A DNA stretch of 64,000 nt from Stenotrophomonas maltophilia (GTDB taxonomy: Bacteria > Pseudomonadota > Gammaproteobacteria > Xanthomonadales > Xanthomonadaceae). The position numbers were made by a program, and so were the translations under genes. Positions 54,072 through 64,000 of this stretch are shown here, one piece after another; the first letter of the stretch is position 1, and every line of letters begins with the position of its first letter. The stretch spans positions 1 through 64,000 of the forward strand of contig NZ_SRHZ01000056.1 of assembly GCF_004684085.1 (NCBI RefSeq), in the 5' to 3' direction. Under the pieces are notes generated by a model. The model did not search any database, was not told where the DNA came from, and saw only the letters and a list, made by a program, of their open reading frames with translations.

Positions 54072-54148
54072 TGGTCGGGACGGCCGGATTCGAACCGACG
54101 ACCCTCTGCCCCCCAGGCAGATGCGCTACCAGGCTGCGCTACGCCCCG
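54072..54148 (-). tRNA. tRNA-Pro (anticodon GGG)
   Basis: 77 nt with encoded CCA; acceptor arms CGGGGCG and CGTCCCG; anticodon loop CTGGGGG (GGG); T-loop GTTCGAATCC. It lies just downstream of the merR gene on the same strand, as expected at the end of this operon. Confidence 0.95.
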
Positions 54149-54216
54149 ACTGATGCTGCGATGTGCCCGCCAGTGCGGCGGGCCGTGAAGTATAGCGGAT
54201 TACGATGGAAATGGGA

Positions 54217-54573
54217 TCAGCGGCGCAACAACTGCAGCACTTCTTCCAGCTCCATGCGCACCTGCTTGATGATCTGGTTGCTCAGCGCCGATTCCTCGCG
54301 GGCATCGGGGCCGTCCAGACGCAGGCGGGCACCACCAATGGTGTAGCCCTGTTCGTACAGCAGGCTGCGGATCTGCCGCACCATCAGCACATCGTGGCGC
54401 TGGTAGTAGCGGCGGTTGCCTCGGCGCTTGGCCGGCTCAAGGCTGGGAAACTCGGTTTCCCAGTAGCGCAGGACGTGCGGCTTGACGTCGCACAGCTCGC
54501 TGACTTCACCGATGGTGAAGTAGCGCTTGGCCGGGATCGGCGGTAGTTCGCGGTTACTGCCCGGATCCAGCAT
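54217..54573 (-). CDS. MerR-family regulator downstream of ihfA
   Basis: 118 residues; N-terminal winged HTH ([22 protein letters not shown]) and a helical C-terminus. Conserved next to ihfA in many gammaproteobacteria. No Cys metal sensor is present. Overlaps ihfA by 20 bp; ligand unknown. Confidence 0.92.
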   Translation of the reverse strand: MLDPGSNRELPPIPAKRYFTIGEVSELCDVKPHVLRYWETEFPSLEPAKRRGNRRYYQRHDVLMVRQIRSLLYEQGYTIGGARLRLDGPDAREESALSNQIIKQVRMELEEVLQLLRR

Positions 54574-54853
54574 AAGCTTCCACCCTCTCCTTGAGCTTCT
54601 GGCCCGGACGGAAGGTGACCACCGTACGGGCGGAAATCGGAATTTCCTCGCCGGTCTTGGGGTTGCGACCCGGGCGCTGGTTCTTGCGCCGCAGATCGAA
54701 ATTACCGAAGCCCGACAGCTTCACCTGACGTCCCTGTTCCAATGCTTCACGCAGCACATCGAAAAACGCGTCGACGAATTCCTTGGCTTCCCGCTTGTTC
54801 AGACCGACTTCGTCGAACAGCTTTTCCGCCATCTCCGCCTTGGTCAATGCCAT
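54554..54853 (-). CDS. ihfA: Integration host factor subunit alpha
   Basis: 99 residues; HU/IHF fold with [24 protein letters not shown], in parts, and the DNA-bending arm [24 protein letters not shown] in parts. It bends DNA with IhfB, which is not in the window. Usual position downstream of pheT. Confidence 0.97.
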   Translation of the reverse strand: MALTKAEMAEKLFDEVGLNKREAKEFVDAFFDVLREALEQGRQVKLSGFGNFDLRRKNQRPGRNPKTGEEIPISARTVVTFRPGQKLKERVEAYAGSGQ

Positions 54854-54880
54854 TGCCTGCTACCCCCGAGTGCTGCCCGC

Positions 54881-57262
54881 TCAGCCGCGGATCCGGGCGT
54901 GGTGTTCACGCTCGATGGCAGTGACCGCCTCGGCCACCACCGCATCCACGTCGCGGTCCGTCAGAGTGCGCGACTTGTCCTGCAAAATCAAGCCCATAGC
55001 GAGACTCTTGAATCCCGGCTCGACGCCCTGCCCGACGTATCGATCGAACAGGTTCAGGTCGCGCAGCAGCGGGCCAGCGGCCTGGCGGACAGTGGCCGCC
55101 AGATCGGCCCAGGCCACCTGCTCAGGCACCAGGAAGGCCAGGTCGCGACGCACCGCCGGGAAGCGCGACAGCTCGCCGGCACGCGGCAGGCGGCGGGCGG
55201 TCAGCGGCTCCAGGTCCAGCTCGAACGCATAGACGTCAGCCTCGATGTCCATCGCCCTGGCCAAGCGCGGGTGGATCTGGCCGATCCAGCCGATCACGAC
55301 GCCATCGCGGAATACGTCGGCCGAACGTGCCGGATGGCCGTAGGCACGGGTCGACGGGCGGAACTCCAGCTGCGCACCACTGGCGGCAGCCAGCGACTCC
55401 AGGTCGCCCTTCAGATCATGGAAATCGACCTTGCGGGTCGGCAGGCCCCACTGCACCGCCTGCGCCTCGCCGCAGATCGCAGCGGCCACGCGCGGGGTCT
55501 CCAGCGGTGCAGGTTGGCCTTCGCCGGCCTGCTGGGCGAACACCCGGCCGAGCTCGAACAGGCGCACGCGGCCGAGCTGACGGGCAGCGTTGCGGCCCAG
55601 CGTGGCGACCAGACCCGGGAGCAGCGACGGGCGCATCACCGCCAGTTCGGCCGACAGCGGGTTGGCCAGCGGCACCAGGCCGTCGCGCAGCTGCCACTGG
55701 GTCAGCAGTGCGTCGTCGACGAAGGCGAAATTGACGGTTTCCTGCTGGTCACGGGCGATCAGCTGGCGGCGCACGCTCAGTGCATCCAGCTGCGTCTCGC
55801 TCGGCATCGCCACGCGCGAGGCACCGCCCGGCAGCGTGGTCGGGATCTGCTCGTAGCCGTGGATGCGCGCCAGCTCTTCGATCAGGTCCTCTTCGATGGC
55901 GATATCGAAGCGGCGGCTCGGCGCCGTGACCTGCCAGCCTTCGGCGGTAGCGACCACGTCCATGCCCAGCGCGCGCAGGATGCGCTCGACTTCGGCATCG
56001 TCGATGGTGATGCCGAGCACGCGGGTGATGCGGGCGCGGCGCAGCATGATCGTCGCCGGCTGCGGCAGGTCGTCGGCACGCACGGCCTCGGTGACCGGCG
56101 CCGGGGTACCGCCGGCCAGGTCCAGCACCAGGCGGGTGGCGTACTCGATAGCGGTACGCGGCAGTGCCGGGTCGACACCACGCTCGAAGCGGTGGCCGGC
56201 ATCGGTGTGCAGGCCCAGCTTGCGGCCACGGCCCATGATCGCGGCCGGGGCGAAGTGCGCGGCTTCCAGGAACACGGCGGTGGTGGCGTCGGTGACGCGG
56301 GTGTCGAAGCCACCCATCAGGCCGGCCAGGCCGACCGCACGGTCAGCATCGGTCACCACCAGGAAGCTGTCGTCCAGCGCAGCATCGCGGCCGTCCAGCA
56401 GCTTCAGCGTCTCCCCCGCGCGCGAACGGCGCACGGCGATGCTGCCCTGCAGGGTGCCGAGGTCGTAGGCGTGCATCGGCTGGCCCAGTTCCAGCATCAC
56501 GTACTGGGTGATGTCGACCAGCAGCGAGACCGGGCGCACGCCGCTGCGGCGCAGGCGCTCGGCCATCCACAACGGGGTCTTGGCAGCAGCGTTGACGCCT
56601 TCGATGACGCGGCCCAGGTAACGCGGCGCTTCGGCGCCGGCATCAAGCTGGATGGCCAGCTCACGACCGCCGACCGCCGCAATGGCGTCGGCCGCGAAGT
56701 CCAGCACTTCACTGCGGGTCGCGGCGGCAACGTCATAGGCGATGCCGCGCAGGCTGAAGCAGTCGGCGCGGTTCGGGGTCAACTTGATTTCGATGCTGGC
56801 GTCCGGCAGGCCCAGGTACTCGACCAGGGTCTGGCCAACGGGAGCATCGTCCGGCAGCTCCAGCAGGCCGGAGGCATCGTCGTCCAGGCCGAGTTCCTTG
56901 GCCGAGCACAGCATGCCGTTGGATTCGACGCCGCGCAGCTTGGCCGGCTTGATCTTCAGTTCGCCGATCTGCGCACCGACCATCGCCAGCGGTGCAACCA
57001 GGCCCGGGCGCGCGTTCGGTGCGCCGCAGACGATCTGCAGCAGCTCGCCCTGCCCGGCATCAACCCTGCACACCTGCAGGCGATCGGCTTCCGGGTGGCG
57101 CACGGCCTCGACGATGCGTGCCACGACCACGTGATCGAGACCTTCGCCCAGCGCGGTCACCTCTTCCACTTCCAGGCCGATCGCGGTCAGCACCGCGCTC
57201 AATTCATCGCGCGAAGCGCGGGTCGGGACGTGGCTGCGCAGCCAGTTTTCGGAGAATTTCAT
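54881..57262 (-). CDS. pheT: Phenylalanine--tRNA ligase beta subunit
   Basis: 793 residues, the standard size. EMAP-like tRNA-binding domain near the N-terminus, B3/B4 editing region, B5 and a C-terminal FDX-ACB domain (LSRFPAVRRDLAFLVPE). It forms an alpha2-beta2 enzyme with PheS. It starts 121 bp downstream of pheS, with a SMAG-like palindrome between. Confidence 0.97.
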   Translation of the reverse strand: MKFSENWLRSHVPTRASRDELSAVLTAIGLEVEEVTALGEGLDHVVVARIVEAVRHPEADRLQVCRVDAGQGELLQIVCGAPNARPGLVAPLAMVGAQIGELKIKPAKLRGVESNGMLCSAKELGLDDDASGLLELPDDAPVGQTLVEYLGLPDASIEIKLTPNRADCFSLRGIAYDVAAATRSEVLDFAADAIAAVGGRELAIQLDAGAEAPRYLGRVIEGVNAAAKTPLWMAERLRRSGVRPVSLLVDITQYVMLELGQPMHAYDLGTLQGSIAVRRSRAGETLKLLDGRDAALDDSFLVVTDADRAVGLAGLMGGFDTRVTDATTAVFLEAAHFAPAAIMGRGRKLGLHTDAGHRFERGVDPALPRTAIEYATRLVLDLAGGTPAPVTEAVRADDLPQPATIMLRRARITRVLGITIDDAEVERILRALGMDVVATAEGWQVTAPSRRFDIAIEEDLIEELARIHGYEQIPTTLPGGASRVAMPSETQLDALSVRRQLIARDQQETVNFAFVDDALLTQWQLRDGLVPLANPLSAELAVMRPSLLPGLVATLGRNAARQLGRVRLFELGRVFAQQAGEGQPAPLETPRVAAAICGEAQAVQWGLPTRKVDFHDLKGDLESLAAASGAQLEFRPSTRAYGHPARSADVFRDGVVIGWIGQIHPRLARAMDIEADVYAFELDLEPLTARRLPRAGELSRFPAVRRDLAFLVPEQVAWADLAATVRQAAGPLLRDLNLFDRYVGQGVEPGFKSLAMGLILQDKSRTLTDRDVDAVVAEAVTAIEREHHARIRG

Positions 57263-57349
57263 GGTGTCACCCTGGTGGGAGGCGTGCCTCCCGTTGCGGT
57301 TTTTGTGGTCACCCAGCGCATGCGCAAGGAGGCGTCCATCCAGAAAAGC

Positions 57350-57372
57350 AGCCGAGCATGGCTCGGCGCTAC
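57350..57372 (-). repeat. SMAG-type palindrome between pheS and pheT
   Basis: AGCCGAGC-ATG-GCTCGGCGCTAC on the plus strand, ending GTAG on the minus strand. This is a further class of SMAG. It lies inside the operon, so the pheS-pheT transcript carries it as a hairpin, possibly stabilising the pheS message or uncoupling the two genes. Confidence 0.75.
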
Positions 57373-57383
57373 ACGGTTGCGGC

Positions 57384-58572
<1,189 letters not shown>

Positions 58573-58574
<2 letters not shown>

Positions 58575-58932
58575 ATGCCGCCAGCGCGCCCTTGGCCTTT
58601 TCGGCCAGCGCGGTAAAGCCGGCTGCGTCGTGCACGGCGATGTCAGCCAGGACCTTGCGATCCAGGGTGATGCCGGCCTTCAGCAGACCGTTCATGAAGC
58701 GGCTGTAGCTCAGGCCATTGATGCGGGCAGCCGCATTGATGCGGGTGATCCACAGCGAACGGAAATTGCGCTTCTTCTGCTTACGGCCGATGTAGGCGTA
58801 CTGCTGTGCCTTGATGACCGCCTGCTTGGCGACGCGGAAGACCTTGCGACGGGCGTTGTAATAGCCCTTCGCCAGATCAAGGATTTTCTTGTGGCGGCGA
58901 CGCGCCTGTACGCCACGCTTAACTCGTGCCAT
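58573..58932 (-). CDS. rplT: 50S ribosomal protein L20
   Basis: 119 residues, standard. Basic N-terminus ([19 protein letters not shown]), then helical C-terminal part. In E. coli L20 also represses its own operon. It follows rpmI by 11 bp. Its stop codon adjoins strand 1 of the pheST attenuator. Confidence 0.98.
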
Positions 58933-58943
58933 TTTTCAGTTCC

Positions 58944-59141
58944 TCAGAGGTAAGGGAGCATGCGGTCCAGACGGCCTGCGTCTTCTGCGCGGACATGATT
59001 CGTCTGACGCAGGTTACGCTTCCGCTTGGTCGCTTTCTTCGTGAGGATGTGGCTACGGTTGGCGTGGCCGCACTTGTACTTGCCCGAGGCGGTCTTGCGG
59101 AAACGCTTGGCCGCCGCCCGGTTGGTCTTGATCTTGGGCAT
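58944..59141 (-). CDS. rpmI: 50S ribosomal protein L35
   Basis: 65 residues starting [20 protein letters not shown]. Start chosen at 59141 because it is the family N-terminus; upstream frame has no support. Very basic, typical L35. Co-transcribed with rplT. Confidence 0.98.
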
Positions 59142-59353
59142 TGCAATGTCCTTGATGGGATATGACCCTGGTTTCTGACTGATCTGGCGGCGGCCTGGGC
59201 CGCTCTTTCCGTCCTGCCATGATCGGCGTACGACCCGTCCTGGGTGGGTCGAGCCGGGCATGATACAGGCAAACCGGGGCCATCACCAGCCCCTGCAGCC
59301 CTTTTCACGCAAGACGTCACGCCACAAGCAGCCGCGCTGCCCGCACAAAGGCA

Positions 59354-59376
59354 AAAGGGCGCCAACGGCGCCCTTT
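59354..59376 (-). terminator. Terminator between infC and rpmI
   Basis: 10-bp stem (AAAGGGCGCC with GGCGCCCTTT), loop GTT on the minus strand, then TTTTGCC. It lies 50 bp past the infC stop codon and may allow some read-through into rpmI-rplT. Confidence 0.75.
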
Positions 59377-59425
59377 CACCTTTCCATTCAGCCGCCAGGC
59401 GCCCCGAAAGGCAGCCCGTCAGGCC

Positions 59426-59953
59426 TCAGGTTTTCTTCTTCGGCGCGATCATCATCACCATCTGACGCCCTTCCAGGCGCGGACGGGATTCGATGACGAT
59501 GTCCTCGCCCAGATCACCCTCGATCCGGCTGGCCATCTCGCGACCCAGTTCCTGATGGCTCATTTCACGGCCACGGAAACGGATGTTGACCTTGATCTTG
59601 TCGCCTTCTTCAAGGAAACCGCGCATCTTGCGCAGCTTGATCTGGTAGTCGCCCTCGTCCGTGACCGGACGGAACTTCACTTCCTTGATCTCGACCTGCT
59701 TGGTCTTCTTCTTGGCCTCGCTGGCCTTCTTCTGCGCTTCGAACTTGAACTTGCCGAAGTCCATGATCTTGCAGACCGGCGGGTCGGCCTGCGGCTGGAT
59801 CTCGACCAGGTCCAGACCTTCATCTTCGGCCATGGACAACGCTTCGTCACGCGTCAACACGCCGATCATTTCTCCGTCACTGCCGATCACGCGGACGCGC
59901 GGCACACGGATTTCCTGATTCTTGCGGTTCTGTTTGTTGTCAGGGGTACTGAT
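59426..59953 (-). CDS. infC: Translation initiation factor IF-3 (ATC start codon)
   Basis: 175 residues. The N-terminal domain follows [20 protein letters not shown], the C-terminal domain has the usual [17 protein letters not shown]. No ATG or GTG matches the family N-terminus: the first codon is ATC at 59953-59951, preceded by GGAG 8 bases upstream. infC of E. coli uses ATT so that excess IF3 blocks its own translation; ATC should work the same way. The gene starts 64 bp after the thrS stop codon. Confidence 0.9.
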   Translation of the reverse strand: MSTPDNKQNRKNQEIRVPRVRVIGSDGEMIGVLTRDEALSMAEDEGLDLVEIQPQADPPVCKIMDFGKFKFEAQKKASEAKKKTKQVEIKEVKFRPVTDEGDYQIKLRKMRGFLEEGDKIKVNIRFRGREMSHQELGREMASRIEGDLGEDIVIESRPRLEGRQMVMMIAPKKKT

Positions 59954-60017
59954 ATTGCGATCTCCCAAGGGTGTCGAACCCGGCCCGGGCGCCAATGCGC
60001 ACGGGCCGGACCTTTGC

Positions 60018-61919
60018 TTACGCGCCCTCGGCCTGGAGCCGCTCGATGAAGGCCTGGAGGCTCATGCTGCCGAGATCTTCGCCAGAACGCGTACGCACCG
60101 CCACAGCGCCGTTTTCCTTCTCGCGGTCACCAATGACCAGCAGGTACGGCACGCGCTGCAGCGTGTGCTCGCGAATCTTATAGCCGATCTTCTCGTTACG
60201 CAAATCCGCGCTGACGCGGAAGCCTTGATCCGCAAGGGTTTTGGTCACGCCCGAGACGTATTCAGCCTGGGCGTCGGTGATATTGGCCACCACCACCTGG
60301 GTCGGAGCCAGCCACGCCGGGAACTGACCGGCGTGGTGCTCGATCAGGATGCCCAGGAAGCGCTCCATCGAGCCGACGATGGCGCGATGCAGCATGACCG
60401 GATGCTTCTTCTGGCTGTTCTCGTCCACGTACTCGGCGCCCAGACGGCCCGGCATCATGAAGTCGACCTGCATCGTGCCCAGCTGCCAGGTACGACCGAT
60501 GGCATCCTTCAGGTGGTACTCGATCTTCGGGCCGTAGAAGGCGCCCTCGCCCGGCAGCTCCTGCCATTCCACGCCACAGGCGGACAGCGCCGAACGCAGC
60601 GCGCCTTCGGCCTTGTCCCAGGTGGCATCGTCGCCGAGGCGCGATTCCGGACGCAGCGCGATCTTGATCTGGATCTCATCGAAGCCGAAGTGCTGGTAGA
60701 CCGCCAGCGCCTGCTGGTGGAACGCGGTCACTTCCGATTCGATCTGGCTCTCGGTGCAGAACACGTGGCCGTCGTCCTGGGTGAAACCACGCACGCGCAG
60801 GATGCCGTGCAGCGCGCCGGACGGCTCGTTGCGGTGGCAGGAACCGAATTCACCATAGCGGATCGGCAGGTCGCGGTAGCTGTGCAGGCCCTGGTTGAAC
60901 ACCTGGATGTGGCCCGGGCAGTTCATCGGCTTGACCGCGTACGTGCGCTTCTCCGATTCGGTGAAGAACATGTTGTCCTGGTAGTTGTCCCAGTGGCCGG
61001 ACTTCTTCCACAGGCTCACGTCCAGGATCTGCGGGCAGCGCACTTCGCCGTAGCCGCTGTTGCGGTAGACCTTGCGCATGTACTGCTCGACCACCTGCCA
61101 CAACGCCCAGCCCTTCGGGTGCCAGAACACCAGGCCCGGTGCTTCTTCCTGCAGGTGGAACAGGTCCTGCTGCTTGCCGATGCGGCGGTGGTCGCGCATT
61201 TCCGCTTCTTCGATGCGCTTGATGTACGCCTCGAGCTGCTTCTTGTCCGCCCAGGCGGTGCCGTAGATGCGCTGCAGCTGTTCGTTCTGTGCGTCACCAC
61301 GCCAGTAGGCGCCGGAAATGCGGGTCAGCTTGAAGGCCTTCAGGAAGCGCGTGTTCGGCACGTGCGGGCCACGGCACATGTCCACGTATTCCTGGTGGTA
61401 GTACATGCCCATCGCCTGGATGTCGTCGGACATGTCCTCGATCAGGCGCAGCTTGTAGTCCTCGCCGCGAGCCTTGAAGATTTCGACAACCTCGGCGCGC
61501 GGGGTCACCTTCTTGATGACGTCGTAGTCCTGGGCGATCAGCTCGCCCATGCGCTTCTCGATCGCCGCCATGTCATCCGGGGTGAACGGGCGCTCGGAGT
61601 AGATGTCGTAGTAGAAGCCCTCGGCGATCACCGGGCCGATCACCATCTTCACGTCCGGGTACAGCTGCTTGACGGCATGGCCGACCAGGTGGGCGCAGGA
61701 GTGGCGGATGATCTCCACGCCCTCCTCGTCCTTGGCGGTGATGATGCGGAGGCTGGCATCGTGATCGATGACGTCACTGGCATCGACCAGCACGCCGTCG
61801 ACGGCACCGGCAATGGTGGCCTTGGCCAGGCCAGCGCCGATCGACTGGGCGATCTCCATGACGCTGACGGGATTTTCGAATTCGCGGCGGCTGCCGTCGG
61901 GAAGGGTAATGTTGATCAT
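60018..61919 (-). CDS. thrS: Threonine--tRNA ligase
   Basis: 633 residues: TGS domain at the N-terminus ([21 protein letters not shown]), second additional domain with the HXXXH editing motif ([16 protein letters not shown]), class II catalytic core with motif 2 and 3 segments ([18 protein letters not shown]-like [12 protein letters not shown]) and an anticodon-binding domain. It heads the translation operon and is preceded by a candidate attenuator with a Thr-rich leader peptide. Confidence 0.97.
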   Translation of the reverse strand: MINITLPDGSRREFENPVSVMEIAQSIGAGLAKATIAGAVDGVLVDASDVIDHDASLRIITAKDEEGVEIIRHSCAHLVGHAVKQLYPDVKMVIGPVIAEGFYYDIYSERPFTPDDMAAIEKRMGELIAQDYDVIKKVTPRAEVVEIFKARGEDYKLRLIEDMSDDIQAMGMYYHQEYVDMCRGPHVPNTRFLKAFKLTRISGAYWRGDAQNEQLQRIYGTAWADKKQLEAYIKRIEEAEMRDHRRIGKQQDLFHLQEEAPGLVFWHPKGWALWQVVEQYMRKVYRNSGYGEVRCPQILDVSLWKKSGHWDNYQDNMFFTESEKRTYAVKPMNCPGHIQVFNQGLHSYRDLPIRYGEFGSCHRNEPSGALHGILRVRGFTQDDGHVFCTESQIESEVTAFHQQALAVYQHFGFDEIQIKIALRPESRLGDDATWDKAEGALRSALSACGVEWQELPGEGAFYGPKIEYHLKDAIGRTWQLGTMQVDFMMPGRLGAEYVDENSQKKHPVMLHRAIVGSMERFLGILIEHHAGQFPAWLAPTQVVVANITDAQAEYVSGVTKTLADQGFRVSADLRNEKIGYKIREHTLQRVPYLLVIGDREKENGAVAVRTRSGEDLGSMSLQAFIERLQAEGA

Positions 61920-61983
61920 CGCATTGGCTTCGTGCGGAGCCCGCGCGGGCGGGCTGGAAAGCGGTTCCGGGCCAGCGCCCGGG

Positions 61984-62015
61984 CAATAAAAAAGCGCCGC
62001 GAGGGCGCCGGGAAC
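61984..62015 (-). terminator. Terminator of the thrS attenuator
   Basis: On the minus strand GCGCC with GGCGC, loop CTCGC, extended by one G-U, followed by TTTTTT at 61993-61988. The 5' arm could also pair with GCGCCGG of the upstream region (62081-62075), which would be an antiterminator. It lies 65 bp upstream of the thrS start. Confidence 0.75.
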
Positions 62016-62034
62016 TCGGGCCTTCGGGGGCAGG

Positions 62035-62061
62035 TCAACAGTGGGCGGTGGTAGTGCTCAT
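62035..62061 (-). CDS. Candidate thrS leader peptide MSTTTAHC
   Basis: Nine codons including the stop: ATG AGC ACT ACC ACC GCC CAC TGT TGA. Three of eight residues are threonine, in a row. It ends 20 bp before the 5' arm of the thrS terminator. The ribosome-binding site is weak. Leader peptides of this kind (as for thr and phe genes of E. coli) slow ribosomes when the charged tRNA is scarce. There is no direct evidence of translation. Confidence 0.6.
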   Translation of the reverse strand: MSTTTAHC

Positions 62062-62121
62062 GTCGCACGCTCGGCCGGCGCTGGGCGCGGGCCACCTTGT
62101 TCCAGTCAGAATTCAACAATG

Positions 62122-62150
62122 ATCTTAAACCAGCGCACGGCAAAGCCCAA
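62122..62150 (-). promoter_or_regulatory. Promoter of the thrS operon
   Basis: On the minus strand TTGGGC (62150-62145), 17 bp, TAAGAT (62127-62122). It lies 61 bp upstream of the leader peptide start, which leaves room for a leader transcript. The -35 fit is moderate. Confidence 0.55.
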
Positions 62151-62348
62151 GGGCTACCGTACGGCCCGCTGAATGGGCTTCGCTGGCGGCGTCAAATTGC
62201 AATGATTACCATGTCGGCGCAGGCCGCCCCCGTGCCGCCTGCCCGCTTTCCCCCAGGACCCTGTGATGCGCCACCCGCTCCGACCGGCTCCCGCCGGCCC
62301 CGCCCGTGCCCCGCGTTCGCCCGCCCGCTGCCGCGCCGGTTGCCCGCA

Positions 62349-62645
62349 ATGATCACCGTCGGCCTTTCCACGCTTGGTTTCTGCAGCCTGGGCATGCTGG
62401 CAGCAGTGTTCTCGGCGCTGGCGTTCTATGCCGCCTCGCCGCACTGCCGCTGGCCGCGCCTGCGCCGCGCCGGTCGCCTCGGGCGGCAGATCGGCCTGGT
62501 CGCGGCCGCTGCCGCGCTGTGGCTGTGGATGGCCGAGCTCGGCTTTGCCGCCGGCCTGGTGGCGATGCTGTGCACCTGGATGCTGGCGGCGATGCTGCTG
62601 CCGGCACTGGCCGCCTGGCATCGCCCCGGCACGGAGTCGCCCTGA
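62349..62645 (+). CDS. DUF3325 membrane protein (iron-uptake operon)
   Basis: 98 residues, three transmembrane helices (about 5-26, 45-63 and 66-90). DUF3325 members lie in operons with DUF3649 and PepSY proteins beside siderophore receptors. Start 62349 was chosen as the ATG at the first helix; upstream in-frame residues have no support. No receptor gene is in view here. Confidence 0.7.
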   Translation: MITVGLSTLGFCSLGMLAAVFSALAFYAASPHCRWPRLRRAGRLGRQIGLVAAAAALWLWMAELGFAAGLVAMLCTWMLAAMLLPALAAWHRPGTESP

Positions 62646-62908
62646 TGTGGCCGCGCGCCCTGGCCGGCATTGTTGCCGGCTTCTTCCTGGCCGCCGCGGC
62701 GACCGGCCTGCTGGCCTGGCTGCCGCCCGGCCCCTGGCAACGCGCACTGGTACCGACCCTGATCGCTTTCATCCCGTTGTGGATGCTGGCCGCCCTGTGG
62801 GCATTCAGCTTCCGCAGCGCGTTGCGCGCCTGGCTGGTGCTGGCGGGCAGTGCCGCCGTCGGCTTCGCCACGCTCGGGCTGCTGCGCCTCACCGGCGCGG
62901 TGCTATGA
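62645..62908 (+). CDS. DUF3649 membrane protein
   Basis: 87 residues; three hydrophobic helices, with the family-like end segment LWMLAALWAFSFRSALRAW. Its ATG shares the last base of the preceding stop codon. It belongs to the iron-uptake-associated operon pattern. Confidence 0.7.
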   Translation: MWPRALAGIVAGFFLAAAATGLLAWLPPGPWQRALVPTLIAFIPLWMLAALWAFSFRSALRAWLVLAGSAAVGFATLGLLRLTGAVL

Positions 62909-62918
62909 GACCCATCCC

Positions 62919-64000
62919 ATGAAGTTCAGTTCGCAGACGCTGCGCACATTCACCACCCTGCACACCTGGGTCGGCCTGGTTGCCGGCTTTGGCCTGTTCG
63001 TAGCCTTCTACGCGGGTGCGCTGACCCTGTTCCATCACGACCTGCCGCTGTGGCAGACCCCGGGTGCGGCCACCGCACTGCCGGCCGGGCTGGACGATGC
63101 GCAATACCTACTGGAGGACGTGCTGGCCACGCACCCGGAAGCGCGCCGCCATATCGGCATGACCTTCCCCGGCGCCGAGCACCCGCAACCGCTGGCGTAC
63201 TGGCAGGCCGACGACGGCAGCTGGCGCTACGCCTGGCCAGGGCAGATCGCCGGCAGTCCGACGCCGCCGCAGACCGGGCTGGCCGAACTGGTCAACGAAC
63301 TGCACTACAGCCTGGGGCTGCCGGTGGCCGGCATCTACGTCATGGGCATTGTCAGCCTGCTGTATGGCATGGCCCTGCTCAGCGGCCTGGTGATCCACCT
63401 GCCGAAGCTGTTCGGCGATCTGTTCGCGCTGCGCCCCGGACGCAACCTGAAGCAGTTGTGGCAGGACGCGCACAACGTGATCGGCGTGCTCAGCCTGCCC
63501 TTCCACCTTATGTTCGCAGTGACCGGCGCCCTGCTCTGCCTGGTGTTCGTGCAGATGGCCCTGCTCAACCCGTTGATCTACGACGGCAAAGCGCTGCAGG
63601 CAGTGCCCACGGCAATGGACACCGCACCGGTACGCGAGGCCACCGGCATACCGGCACCACCGGGCAGCCTGCGCGTGTTGCATGCACGTGCACTGGAGGT
63701 CGCGCGGGCACAGGGCGTAGCCAGCTTCGAGCCGGCCTACCTGAAGCTGGCCAACGCCGGCGACGCCAACGCCACCATCGAGATCACCGGTGAATCCAGC
63801 GGCACGCTCGGCCCGCTCGGCGCCGTGGCGCTGGATGTGGCCACCGGCAACGTTCTGGCTTCTCAACTGCCGGGTCAGCGCGACGCCAACCACGCCACGC
63901 TCAGCGCGGCCTATGCACTGCACTTCGGCGAGTTCGGCAACGGCGTGGTGGTCTGGCTGTACTTCCTGCTCGGCCTCGGCGGCGCCTTCCTGTTCTACTC
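62919..64000 (+). CDS. PepSY-domain membrane protein (partial, runs off the window)
   Basis: About 360 residues are visible, 3' end missing. N-terminal helix (LHTWVGLVAGFGLFVAFYAGA), large periplasmic region with PepSY-like segments, then helices at GIYVMGIVSLLYGMALLSGL and VIGVLSLPFHLMFAVTGALL, and GEFGNGVVVWLYFLLGLGG at the edge. Related to iron-regulated membrane proteins with conserved His residues in the helices, often reductases for ferric siderophores. Confidence 0.85.
   Translation, partial: MKFSSQTLRTFTTLHTWVGLVAGFGLFVAFYAGALTLFHHDLPLWQTPGAATALPAGLDDAQYLLEDVLATHPEARRHIGMTFPGAEHPQPLAYWQADDGSWRYAWPGQIAGSPTPPQTGLAELVNELHYSLGLPVAGIYVMGIVSLLYGMALLSGLVIHLPKLFGDLFALRPGRNLKQLWQDAHNVIGVLSLPFHLMFAVTGALLCLVFVQMALLNPLIYDGKALQAVPTAMDTAPVREATGIPAPPGSLRVLHARALEVARAQGVASFEPAYLKLANAGDANATIEITGESSGTLGPLGAVALDVATGNVLASQLPGQRDANHATLSAAYALHFGEFGNGVVVWLYFLLGLGGAFLFY

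Noticed and set aside
62195..62215. Possible Fur box (CAATGATTACCAT) upstream of the DUF3325 gene
   Set aside because: Only partial match to the 19-bp consensus and no symmetrical second half, so I do not list it as a feature.

Overview
The window looks like a chromosomal segment of a high-GC gammaproteobacterium of the Xanthomonadaceae, most likely a Stenotrophomonas (maltophilia group). This rests on gene content and order (gph-ubiG next to an amidohydrolase, efp facing epmB, an endonuclease-type mutL, thrS-infC-rpmI-rplT-pheST-ihfA) and on many short palindromes ending in GTAG, the SMAG repeats of S. maltophilia. Identification is by eye; no database was searched. I see no prophage, integrative element, CRISPR array or intact insertion sequence. 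Most of the window is core genome, with short accessory stretches around 29-38 kb and 44-54 kb.

Layout. 0-5.5 kb: phytoene/squalene-synthase-like protein, gph, ubiG, a methylthioadenosine/SAH-deaminase-type amidohydrolase, elongation factor P and its lysine-modifying enzyme EpmB. 5.5-8.6 kb: a membrane GGDEF-EAL protein translationally coupled to a PhnD-like periplasmic binding protein. 8.6-14 kb: trmJ, suhB, htpX, gluQ, and a PHB-type reductase with phaR. 14-22.7 kb: TraB/GumN and DUF1684 proteins, mutL, an amidase, tsaE, the nnr NAD(P)HX-repair gene and queG. 22.7-29.2 kb: xseA, an M48 protease, a SUMF1-domain lipoprotein, rnd and an unknown exported protein. 29.3-35.4 kb: a TonB-dependent receptor, a TetR regulator and a three-gene catabolic operon. 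35.5-45 kb: tRNA-Ala, small unknowns, an SDR, a shortened Ada, an MDR reductase, two tRNA-Phe, a lipocalin, a LEA-2 lipoprotein, an acyl-CoA dehydrogenase and an HNH nuclease. 45-54 kb: dxs, a SMAG array, two DUF3011 proteins, two paralogous 67-residue proteins, a TetR/SMR pair, a LysE exporter, a racemase and a GNAT enzyme. 54-62 kb: tRNA-Pro and the translation operon thrS-infC-rpmI-rplT-pheS-pheT-ihfA-merR on the minus strand. 62.3-64 kb: DUF3325, DUF3649 and PepSY membrane proteins, the last cut by the window edge.

The most interesting signals are regulatory. The translation operon appears to carry two attenuators. The thrS leader encodes an eight-residue peptide with three consecutive Thr codons ahead of a hairpin and T-run. 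The rplT-pheS gap has a strong GNRA-loop terminator that competes with an alternative hairpin starting at the rplT stop codon; the terminator is overlapped by a reading frame carrying three consecutive Phe codons in its T-run. infC starts with the rare codon ATC. Repeat structure is also rich: eight SMAG palindromes at an exact 34-bp period after dxs, a train of seven hairpins between the amidohydrolase gene and efp, a roughly 114-bp MITE-like element ending at a tetR stop codon, and nested inverted repeats between convergent genes.
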